Shown: one piece after another, positions 1 to 8,621 of the stretch
How the letters are laid out: each line of letters starts with the position of its first letter
Numbering within the stretch: the first letter of the stretch is position 1
Origin: Serripes groenlandicus
Lineage: Eukaryota > Mollusca > Bivalvia > Cardiida > Cardiidae
NCBI GenBank assembly: GCA_031761405.1
Contig: JASEVX010000012.1
Location: forward strand, 18,688,974-18,752,973
DNA length: 64,000 nt
Reading direction: 5' to 3'
The notes under the pieces: generated by a model
The model's database searches: none
What the model was told of the DNA's origin: nothing
Seen by the model: the letters and a program-made list of their open reading frames with translations, nothing else
Position numbers and translations under genes: made by a program

Positions 1-77
1 TTAAATAAGAAGGAGAGTTGTTGTTTTTCCTAAAAAGATATTTCAATTTGATTTTTTGAAAAATGATATAAAAGAGA

Positions 78-274
78 TAACTCTTTCCCACATATAAAAA
101 ATCTGCAACAGATAACTTTGAAAACATATGGAACTTAAAGAACTAAGCGTGAATATTGAACGAGAGTTGAAAACATTTTGGGAGAGGAAGAAATTGTGAG
201 CAATATCTCATTTTAATACAACGTTTTCATAAATTCATCTGCTAAAGATGTGTCTGCGTGTAGGAAAAGATTAT
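78..274. mobile_element. TTAA-type MITE, subfamily B, degraded
   Basis: Begins with a CTCTTTCCCACATA end followed by an ATCTGCAACAGA motif and closes with TGTCTGCGTGTAGGAAAAG. The TTAA borders and the central hairpin are eroded, so this is an old copy. Confidence 0.55.
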
Positions 275-527
275 AAGGAGGAACATTGAGTTTACAGTGG
301 AAACATAAGGCTGTGACATATGCCCCTAGCTGTCAAACACTTCATTATTTCCACATATCGAACAAATCCCCCATGTTTTGTGCAGGGTGCTGGAAAAAAC
401 AGCTCCGCAAACAGCACACAACATGTGTTAGTTGCAGGAGACAAGTAATTAAATAGGCTTTATTAGTTCAATAATAGTCCCTCATCATGCATGCAGTTTG
501 AGGCAGACCAAAAATTAGCTTGTCACA

Positions 528-755
528 TATAACCCTTGGCCTTCCCCACTTACAAACACATTTTGAAGCTTCAGCAGCAAACGTTTTTTAAAAAACATTT
601 TGGCAAATGGAGAAATTGCTCATAATGAGCAATTCCTCCATTTGCCACAATGTTTTCAATTCTATTTAATAATTATCCTTTCGTTTAAAGAGAGCCTGCT
701 TTTTTTGTTTTCAAAGGCGTCTGCTGCAGACTTGTTGCATGTGAGAAAGGGTTAA
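528..755. mobile_element. TTAA-type MITE, subfamily B
   Basis: A central hairpin is visible (ATTGCTCATAATGAGCAAT), flanked on the right by a CTGCTGCAGACTTGTTG motif and a GAGAAAGGGTTAA end. The left end is worn, reading CCCTTGGCC instead of CCCTTTCCC. Confidence 0.7.
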
Positions 756-918
756 TTAAGTCAAAGATTAGCAATGTCACATGACAACCAATATTGAATT
801 TTCTCTCAAAAAATATAATTAAAACACCGACGAGTCTGCAGTGAGGTACAAGTAGAAATAGCAGATAAAGATAAATTTGTCCTCTTCATTTCAAAAGTCC
901 AAATTCTTTTCATTTCCA

Positions 919-1442
919 ACTTGATGGTTGTTTTTGTCACAAAAACATATGTCTCCCCTATTGCATTTTTGTCTATGATTGTAATACTGAAACTTTGACC
1001 TTGAACCAAAGTGGTTGAAACAGTCATGTGCTCTGCACATTGTCTCACTATGGTTAACATTTGTGGCGAGTTATTTTTAAAAATTATTGAATGGACACAA
1101 AAAATGGTCATATGACCATTGACCTGTAATTGCGACATTGTACCATGCACTCTGCAGATTGTCTCAGTATGGTGAACATGTGTGGTGAGTTATTTCAAAA
1201 TCCTTCAAACGGTTCAAAAATTATTGAGCAGACACAAAATATAGTCATATGACCTTTGACCTCTAATTACGACCTTGACCTTGACCAAAGTGGTTGTAAC
1301 ATGACCTCTGCAAAACATCTCAGTTATTTCAAAATCCTTCAAGCAGGCTCAAAAGTTATGGAGTGGACATGATTTGTGACAGACAGACATGACAGTCAGA
1401 GCAAAAACAATATGTCTCCCCATTATATGGAGGGAGACAAAA
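919..1442 (+). mobile_element. Tandem-core element with terminal hairpins (GTCTCCC type)
   Basis: The left edge has the self-complementary stretch GTTTTTGTCACAAAAAC followed by ATATGTCTCCCC. The right edge repeats TATGTCTCCC and folds back with GGAGGGAGACA. Between them lie two to three diverged units of a repeat rich in GACCTTGACC, TCAAAATCCTTCAA and CATATGACC. The plan is a hairpin at each end, a tandem core and a GACAGACAGAC tract before the 3' hairpin, as in the element at 41992-43311. A Helitron-like origin is inferred; no autonomous partner is present. Confidence 0.55.
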
Positions 1443-1492
1443 TATTATAACATTTAAAAAGTATGGATCAGGCTCTATAATGCTTTCATTGG

Positions 1493-1706
1493 TTAACCTT
1501 TTCCCTCATATAGACGCTTTCTGATGCCTCTGCAGCAGACGGCTTTTGTAAACATAGTTACAAAAGCAGAAATTGCTCAAAACAAGCAATTTCTCCTTTT
1601 GCAACAATGAGTTTTCTACTTTTTGTCATAGGTTATCCATTTAATTTTGTGACAAATACGTTCAAAGTCGTCTGCTGCAGAATTGTCGTATGAGGGAAAG
1701 GGTTAA
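1493..1706 (+). mobile_element. TTAA-type MITE, subfamily A
   Basis: Both borders are TTAA and both inverted ends are clear (CCTTTTCCCTCATATAGACGC and GTATGAGGGAAAGGG). The centre folds through ATTGCTCAAAACAAGCAAT. Confidence 0.88.
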
Positions 1707-1740
1707 TAAGAAACATTCATTCGCTGCTCTGACAAATGTT

Positions 1741-2011
1741 GATTGATTGTTTGGTGTTTAACGCCGCTTCCAACAATTTTTCAGTTATATCCAGCATTTT
1801 CTCGGTAGGTTACAAGTACTACTGGTCCTTTTATCCTGACATCAGCCAGTCAGTCATAATGCTAACCCCACAACCCTGAGCGCCAAGGAGGAAAAGCCAT
1901 TACTACCATTTTTAAAGTCTTTGCTAAGACCCAGCCAGAATCGAACCCGCGACCTCCCACACCCCATGACCTGAGGCGTACACTCTACCTGACTGCACCA
2001 CCGAGGCAGTC
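1741..2011 (-). mobile_element. tRNA-derived SINE, full length
   Basis: Read on the minus strand, the head carries a tRNA-like promoter: an A-box-like segment, then a B box in GGTTCGATTC context. A conserved centre follows (GGACCAGTAGTACTTG and CTGACTGGCTG). The 3' end reads GGCGTTAAACACCAAACAATC and is AT-rich with no poly(A). This layout is typical of mollusc SINEs. No coding capacity is expected or seen. No clear target-site duplication was found around this copy. Confidence 0.85.
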
Positions 2012-2122
2012 AGATAATTGTTTGAAAACAATGTGGAAAAGGGGAAAACATTGTATTCATACTCCTGTATCAGAGTTTATGTCATTTCTTACTGTCATTG
2101 CAAAGGAATCAGATAAATCATA

Positions 2123-2326
2123 TCAGGGTTACATTTTTGTGGCATGGTATTCCTGTACTCCTGTTAACCCTTTCCCTCATATAGACGCTTTCTGATGCCT
2201 CTGCAGCAGACGACTTTTTGAAAGTCAGGGTTACATTTTTGTGGAATGGTATTCCTGTACTCCTGTTAACCCTTTCCCTCATATAGACGCTTTCTGACGC
2301 CTCTGCAGCAGGCGACTGTTTAAAAA
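2123..2326 (+). repeat. 102-bp tandem duplication spanning a MITE left end
   Basis: Two units of 102 bp start TCAGGGTTACATTTTTGTGG and each contains host flank, the TTAA and the first part of a subfamily A MITE. Only the second unit continues into a full MITE. The units differ at a few bases (for example GGCATGG against GGAATGG). Confidence 0.85.
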
Positions 2327-2476
2327 CATAGTGACAAAAGAAGAAATTGCTCAAAACAAGCAATTTCTTCTTTTGTCACAATGTTTTCCACTTTTAGTCA
2401 TAGGTCATCCATTCAATTATAGAGATTTTCTTCAAAGTCGTCTGCTGCAGAATTGTCGTATGAGGGAAAGGGTGAA
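2266..2476 (+). mobile_element. TTAA-type MITE, subfamily A
   Basis: Complete copy whose right border has mutated to TGAA. Its left end is duplicated upstream together with flanking sequence. Confidence 0.85.
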
Positions 2477-2703
2477 TTGTCAGACACAGATGCATCAAAA
2501 TACATGGCATGTGGGAAAGTGTTACAATGTAGGAGGTTTAACTCCGTGCATCAACAAGGTGCATTAATTTTGTTGCAGAAATGATTGAGGCCCTGCAGTA
2601 ATTAATAGGTTTTTATTGGTCCTTATAATAGCCTTGCATCATACCTCTTGAGACCAACAGACTCCCTAAACCATATGACAAGCAATTAAATCAACCCTTT
2701 CCC

Positions 2704-2896
2704 CAGAGGTCCAGATAAAGAGGTATATAGACAGCTCTTTTTACCACAATATCTCTCTTCTCAAATCAAACCCTATGATGTGGGTACTGAGAAGAATCGT
2801 CTCATTGAGACGATTCTTTTGAGTACCCACCGCGTAGGGTTAAAGGGTCAAATAAAGATTTTAGACCATGAAAAACGCCCTCTATCTAGAGCTCTG
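2704..2896 (+). mobile_element. Hairpin MITE family C
   Basis: Ends CAGAGGTCCAGATAA and ATCTAGAGCTCTG. The middle is a long stem with almost no loop, centred on CGTCTCATTGAGACG, flanked by GGGTACT/AGTACCC. The element encodes nothing. Confidence 0.85.
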
Positions 2897-3113
2897 TTTC
2901 CCTTATACAAACGCTTTCTGATGCCTCTGCAACAAATAAATATTGTGACCAATGGTGAAATTGCTCTTACCGAGAAATTTCTCATTTTTTCACAATGATT
3001 TTAACTGTAATAAAATGTTATCCTTTTTTATGGAGATTTTTTCATATTTTGCGTATATGTTTTCAAAATCGTCCACTGAAGGTTAGATGTACATGTATGT
3101 GGAAATGGGTTAA
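2897..3113. mobile_element. TTAA-type MITE, diverged
   Basis: Abuts the family C copy. It retains CGCTTTCTGATGCCTCTGCA on the left and GTATGTGGAAATGGGTTAA on the right; the left TTAA is lost. Confidence 0.65.
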
Positions 3114-3125
3114 GTAACCTTTTCC

Positions 3126-3320
3126 TTAACCCTTTCCCTCATATAGACGCTTTCTGACGCCTCTGCAGCAGACAGCTTTTTGTTTTGAAAACATGCAAAT
3201 TCTCCTTTTGCCACAATGTTTTCCACTTGTTGTCATATGTTGTGCATTTAATTATGGAGATTTTCTATTTTTTGACAAAATTCGTCTGCTGCAGAATTGC
3301 CGTATGAGGGAAAGGGTTAA
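3126..3320 (+). mobile_element. TTAA-type MITE, subfamily A
   Basis: Perfect TTAA borders and intact ends. Part of the central hairpin is missing (the left arm of GAAATTGCTC is deleted), making it shorter than its relatives. Confidence 0.85.
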
Positions 3321-3866
3321 TAGAGGTCACTTTTGATGCCATTATGATTTTTATTTGAAAGCATAAATAGAAGATCTGTCACTCACAAGATGTGATAAAC
3401 ATCCTCACAGAACATAATACATCCCTAAATGTAATCTCAAAAATAACCTTTAAGCCTGACCTTGACCTTTAAGCCTAAGGCCCTGATCTTCAATACAATT
3501 AATTGTCTTATCCCTGTATAAAAGCATTGTCATGTGATATGAAAATACATCACAAATGGCTGACACTTTGGACCTTGAAGCTTTAGATTTTGGTTCTGCA
3601 TGTGACATTGTTTCAAGGTAAAAAAAACTGTACCAGAGAAATAGAATGACCGGAAAGTTGCGAGATCAATACCCAGTTGGTAGAGAGATCGCGAGCATTC
3701 AAGCACATTAATTCAGCGCTTATATTGAATAGAATCTACCGAGGCCAAGTGGTTAGCAAGGGAGATTGAAGATTGGGTGTTGCAGGTCTGATCCTGATTG
3801 GCGGCATACACAGTGCAGTGTCCTTGGACAAGGCATCTTTCCTAGCCAAGTACCAGTAAGACAATG

Positions 3867-4061
3867 CAGAGCTCTAGATAAGGGGCATTTTTCATGTTCT
3901 AAAATCCTTATTGGACATTCAAACCCTATGTTGTGTGTTCTCAAAAGAATCATCTCAGTGAGACAATTCTCTTGAGTACCCACAACATAGGATTTGGTTG
4001 AGTAATAAGAGTAATTTTGTTGGGAAAAGACCAGTTCACTCCCTTTTATCTAGTCCTCTTG
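3867..4061 (-). mobile_element. Hairpin MITE family C, reverse
   Basis: Left end CAGAGCTCTAGATAAGG, right end TTATCTAGTCCTCTTG. The central stem TCATCTCAGTGAGACAATTC carries mismatches, so the hairpin is less perfect than in the 6.2-kb copy. Confidence 0.82.
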
Positions 4062-4335
4062 AGTTAGCCATCCAGGGATAATGGATAAGTGGACTGTTGA
4101 AGGGATATATAAACCAAACTTATATTGAAATGGTGGAAAACCCCAATAAATCAAATCAGTGATGATATAATATTCTGACTTTTAAAGTCATGATTTTCTT
4201 TTTTTATAGTCATTTCTACATGCAATTTGTCACATCTGCAGCAGACAACATTTTGAAACATGGAAATCTTTGTGACAAAGGGGAAATTGACCATAAATAA
4301 TAAGCACTTTAACTTTTTTTCCTCAATATTTTTCC

Positions 4336-4566
4336 TTAACCCTTTCCCTCATATAGACGCTTTCTGACGCCTCTGCAGCCGACAGCTTTTTGAAAACATA
4401 GTGACAAAAGAAGAAATTGCACAAAACGTGCAATTTCTCCTTTTTGCCACAATGTTTTCCACTTTTTGTCATATGTTATCCATTCAATTATGGAGATTTT
4501 CTATGTTTTGACAAAATACGTTCAAAGTCGTCTGCTGCAGAATTGTCGTATGAGGGAAAGGGTTAA
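4336..4566 (+). mobile_element. TTAA-type MITE, subfamily A
   Basis: Full-length copy with TTAA on both sides and central hairpin AATTGCACAAAACGTGCAATT. Confidence 0.9.
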
Positions 4567-4672
4567 TTAATTTTCAATAATTTATTAAGCTCTCGTTTAT
4601 GAATGTTTCCACTTGTGGTATGTTGGTAATAAATAACATACTTTTGCTCTATAAATGGTCACGTAGGGGTAT

Positions 4673-4787
4673 TTAACCCTCTCCCAACTACAAAATACAA
4701 CAAATCTGCTGCAGACAAATCTGAAAGCATCTATGCAAAAACAAAGAAAAGCTCTGTAAATGTAGTAGAATAACTGTAAAGAGTTAA
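4673..4787. mobile_element. TTAA-type MITE, subfamily B, truncated
   Basis: CCCTCTCCCAACTAC start and a CTGCTGCAGAC motif, but most of the centre is missing. Its right TTAA is the left border of the next element. Confidence 0.5.
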
Positions 4788-4997
4788 CTCTTTGCATGCT
4801 AAATTATTTTCGTCTACTATATTGTCGTCTGGAAAAAAATATATTTTCCCTAAATGTTTACTGAAATTGAATCGGAGTGACAAACAGTTTGGATCTCAGA
4901 TCAGTCCCCACGTTTTGTGGGGACTGATCTGGATCCAAACTGTTTGCAAATGTCATCAACGGTTAACAAAACCCGCCGCAAGCGTGCTAAGAGTTAA
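4784..4997. mobile_element. TTAA-bounded hairpin element, separate family
   Basis: Inverted ends TTAACTCTTTGCATGC and GCGTGCTAAGAGTTAA with TTAA at both borders. The centre is a long stem with arms from CAAACAGTTTGGATC to GATCAGTCCCCAC around a GTTTT loop. The same TTAA target as the CCCTTTCCC family suggests the same type of transposase. Confidence 0.75.
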
Positions 4998-5060
4998 AAC
5001 CATTATGATGTCTACTGCAGTCATCAGAAAGCATCTTTATGTGGGAAAGTGTTAACGAGT

Positions 5061-5272
5061 TTAACCCTCATTTTGATGTATCTGCGAAAGATGCCTTTTG
5101 AAAATATTGTAGCAAAAGAATAAATGCGCATAACAAGCATCCTCCTTTTGCCACAATGTTTCCAGCTCTTATAAAAGAAAAAAACATTTTATCATTAGAG
5201 AATTTTCATACTTCTGCCTACATGACTTCAAAGTTATCAACTGCAAACTTGTTATATGTGGGAATGGCTTAA
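5061..5272. mobile_element. TTAA-type MITE, subfamily B, degraded
   Basis: TTAACCCTCATTTTGATG start and GTTATATGTGGGAATGGCTTAA end. The interior still holds AATATTGTAGCAAAAG and TTTTGCCACAATGTTT as diverged hairpin shoulders. Confidence 0.65.
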
Positions 5273-5649
5273 AACACAAGAATCAGGCAAAGAATAAAGC
5301 ATGTAATGTTGTTGACATTTAATTTTAGGGCTGGGGGGACCCCACCTTTACATGTAATTGGACAAGTATTACATCATTCTAGATGTGAAATGAGTCAAAA
5401 TCCAATTAACTCAAATTTCAAACCCTTAATTTAATCTTTTAAACTGCCCAATCTTTTAAGAGGAAGACAGGCACTATTTCCAATTGCAAAAACCCCATGA
5501 AAAATTGACATTTATATCTTGAGAAATAACAGAAATATTTGTTGGAAAAGGAGAAAATGATCTTCATTAGATATTTCTTCCTCTCGTGCTGTTCTACCAA
5601 AAACAACTTCAATGAATTATACTGCAATCTTAAATTGTCAATTGATATT

Positions 5650-5819
5650 TTAACCTTTTCCCTCATATAGATGCTTTCTGACGCCTCTGCAGCAGACGGC
5701 TTTTTGAAAACATAGTGACAAAAGAAGAAATTGCACAAAACGTGCAATTTCTCCTTTTGCCACACAAATTATGTTCAAAGTCGTCTGCTGCAGAATTGTC
5801 GTATGAGGGAAAGGGTTAA
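5650..5819 (+). mobile_element. TTAA-type MITE, subfamily A, internally deleted
   Basis: Both ends and the central hairpin are intact. About 60 bp between the hairpin and the right-hand CGTCTGCTGCAG motif are missing compared with the copy at 4336. Confidence 0.85.
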
Positions 5820-5934
5820 TGAGAACAGGGTTTAACTCAATTAATATGGAATTCAAGGTTTTGAACCAAATCTTAGTTTATTTTTTTAAATAATATATCA
5901 TATGATAAGTAACCGTTTTCTCTCAGCTTAATTT

Positions 5935-6178
5935 TGTTGGAATGCTGCATGTTTATTGCTGCTTTCAGTATTTCAGTTATATCATGGGTAATTAATTTAC
6001 TACGCAGTCCATTTATCCTGAAGGGAGCGAGACAGACGAAATGCTAACTCAACAATCCTTAGCGCAATTAAAGAAGGGAAAGTCATTTTCAAAGTCTTTG
6101 GTAATTGTGATCCGGCCAGGAATCAAACCTATAACCTCCCGCACCAGAGGCGGACGTTCTATACAACCACACCATCAT
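5935..6178 (-). mobile_element. tRNA-derived SINE, diverged
   Basis: Same order as the SINE at 1741: TTTCAGTTATATCA, CCATTTATCCTGA, ATGCTAAC, TTCAAAGTCTTTGG, then a tRNA-like head with GAATCAAACCTATAACCTCC (a decayed B box on the minus strand). Confidence 0.75.
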
Positions 6179-6206
6179 TGAAGTAATTTCTTCATACAGT
6201 ATAACT

Positions 6207-6400
6207 GCCGAGCTCTAGATAAGGGGTGTTTTGCATGTTCTAAAATCTTTATTTGACTCTCTAACCCTATGTTGTGGGTACTCAAAAGAATCGTCTCAGT
6301 GAGACGATTCTTTTGAGTACCCATAACTAGGGTTTGCTTTAATAATAAAAGAGAAATTGTAGGAAAAAGAGCTGAATACTCCTCGTTATCTGGACCTCTG
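6207..6400 (-). mobile_element. Hairpin MITE family C, best hairpin
   Basis: The central palindrome is the most perfect in the window: about 25 paired bases per arm with a single unpaired G, from GTGGGTACTC to GAGTACCCA. Ends are CGAGCTCTAGATAAGG and TTATCTGGACCTCTG. Confidence 0.88.
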
Positions 6401-6640
6401 TAACTGTTAGTAGAGCGATTCCGTGTCAATTCTTATATCACAAAACAAGGAACATTAGTTAACTAAATCCCTAGACAAATCTGCAAAAGGTATAATAATA
6501 TATGTCTCAGCTGAAGCACTATAATTGAAAATATAATTAATGAGAGAAATTGTTCATTGTGAGCATTTTTTCTTTTGTCACAAAGTTTATACAAGCTAAA
6601 TGCTGCAGCTGTAGCAAACTGCAGCTATGTGGGGAAATGT

Positions 6641-6862
6641 TTAACCCTTTCCCTCATACGACAATTCTACAGCTGACGACTAAAAAAATTCAGCATATGT
6701 TGTCAAAAATTAGAAAATCTCTATAAGTGAATGGATAACCTATGATTAAAAGGGGTAAACATTGTGGCAAAAGGATAAATTGCTCGCTTTGAGCAATTCC
6801 TTCTTTAGTCACTATGTTTTCAAAAAGCAGACAGAAAGCGTCTATACGAGGGAAAGGGTTAA
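6641..6862 (-). mobile_element. TTAA-type MITE, subfamily A, reverse
   Basis: TTAA on both borders. It starts with the CGACAATTC end and finishes with CGTCTATACGAGGGAAAGGG. The centre is AATTGCTCGCTTTGAGCAATT. Confidence 0.88.
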
Positions 6863-7059
6863 GAGCAACGCAACAAGGGTTTGGTTTTCCGTGTTTGAAC
6901 AATTAAATGAGAGAAATTAAATCCTAATTATATAACTTTAAATAGATGATAATGCAAAATTATGAATCATTTATTGAAACAGGTTCTTATTATATGAAGG
7001 TTTCATTTATCAACTGATATGATTAATAGATTGAAAAATTGATCAATAAAAAATGATTT

Positions 7060-7255
7060 AATCCTTCCCGACTTATAAAGAATCTGCAGCAGACGAATTT
7101 GAAGCGAAATCCGAAAAAAATCTCTTTAATTGAATGTATCATTATTGAATAGAGATGAAAACATTGTTGAATAGTTGAATGGAGAAATTGCTCATGATGA
7201 GTAAGTTCTCCTTTTGTCACAATGATTAAAGGCAACGTCTGCTTCATAAGTAACA
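7060..7255. mobile_element. TTAA-type MITE, subfamily B, degraded
   Basis: ATCCTTCCCGACTTATAAAG, then ATCTGCAGCAGACG and AATTGCTCATGATGAGTAA mark a worn copy. The right end is lost beyond GTCTGCTTCATAAG. Confidence 0.6.
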
Positions 7256-7588
7256 GATTTGTTTAATATACCTCACATGACTTTGTAATGTTAAATTCTC
7301 ATATACTCAACATGGGCAATTTCTTACTGTCTAATAATGCTTACAGTAAGTTTTTGACCGGTTAACAGTATACTGTTACATGGCACGCGCGTTAAAATGT
7401 TGGTTTAATTTGCACGTGCATGACGTCATTTCAAACAATAACGTCACCTTTTAGACGAGTGTATTACATTGTAGTACATCTACCCATGTTCACCTCCCCT
7501 ACAAAGGTACAGAATAAATTGAATAAACGTGTAATTTTGTTCGGTATAATAAAATAAATATTGCATGGGAATCCAGTGTGTGACACCG

Positions 7589-7970
7589 TATATCAATGAA
7601 AGTATATTTATTGAATCGAGTTTAAAATATTGTGGTAAAAGTGGTAATAATTTGAAAGATCTATATCAATGAAAGTATATTTATTGAATTAAGTTTAAAA
7701 TATTGTGGCAAAAGGGGTAATAATTTGAAAGATCTATATCAATGAAAGTATATTTATTGAACCAAGTTTAAAATATTGTGGCAAAAGGGGTAATAATTTG
7801 AAAGATCTATATCAATGAAAGTATATTTATTGAACCGAGTTTAAAATATTGTGGCAAAAGGGGTAATAATTTGAAAGATCTATATCAATGAAAGTATATT
7901 TATTGAACCGAATTTAAAATATTGTGGTAAAAGGGGTAATAATTTTAAAGATCTATATCAATGAAAGTAT
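7589..7970 (+). repeat. 73-bp tandem array, five full units plus part of a sixth
   Basis: Units begin TATATCAATGAAAGTATATT at a constant 73-bp spacing and differ by a few substitutions. The unit resembles the interior of subfamily B MITEs (TGAAAGTA...ATTGAA..GAGTT...AATATTGTGGCAAAAGG), so the array probably arose by amplifying a MITE middle without its ends. The sixth unit is cut after GAAAGTAT, where the DIRS element starts. Confidence 0.93.
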
Positions 7971-7988
7971 TTTTATATCAAAAATACA

Positions 7989-8138
7989 TTACCAGTCATT
8001 TAATACCTGATATATCATCTCTATACACCTTAATTATCCAAAAAAAACGCCCACGCTAGCATATCCCTCACGTATCCGTGACATACACGGCCGCCCGGAA
8101 GTACGGGCGCGCACGTGAGCGGGTAGTCACTTTTCATT
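7989..8138 (+). repeat. Left ITR of the DIRS element (matching core)
   Basis: These 150 bases are the exact reverse complement of the right ITR core, with no mismatch and an identical run of eight A/T. It contains a GC-rich block (GGCCGCCCGGAAGTACGGGC). The outer 18 bases to the left differ from the right end, as expected when each end keeps a unique extension that is represented in the ICR. Confidence 0.95.
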
Positions 8139-8563
8139 TTTGGATTCACCGGAGTAGTCGATAAGAAAAATTTATATTATTATTTTCTTCTTCCAATTAA
8201 CTCTTTTGTTTCATAAGGCCCTGCCTTATAAACATTTAATTGTCCAAAGATATTTTGTCTACATTAACGTCACAGCCGTAAATTATTTACTTTATTGCTG
8301 TATTTATTGTTTTGTAGCAGACGATACGCTGAGAAGCACGTGGTTTACCCCACCCGCTAATTTCAGTTACCGTCTTCGGGTGCGGAAGTCTTGCTGTTTT
8401 CAATACTTTTTCCCTACCCTGTTAGCGATAGTTCTTTAACTATTGCTGTATGAATTGTTGACTGTCCTATTTCAATATTTGTGAAAAAAATTTGAAACAA
8501 ATTTATTTTCAATTTACGTGTCCAAACTGCCGGTGTCACCGTAGTGTGGATATATATACTAAA

Positions 8564-8596
8564 ACGGATTATAAACGGATTATATACGGATTATTT
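8564..8596 (+). repeat. Three short ACGGATTAT repeats before the Gag frame
   Basis: ACGGATTAT occurs three times at 11-bp spacing, about 30 bases upstream of the Gag start codon, downstream of GGATATATATAC. A role in transcription or translation of the element is possible but only inferred. Confidence 0.45.
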
Positions 8597-8621
8597 CCTG
8601 TTTGGTGAGTATTTTTGAATT

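Noticed and set aside
2160..2180. TTAACCC words as telomere-like repeats
   Set aside because: They are single occurrences at MITE ends and never form a tandem TTAGGG or CCCTAA run.
7589..7970. CRISPR array
   Set aside because: The units are contiguous and similar along their whole length with no unique spacers, and the genome is eukaryotic.
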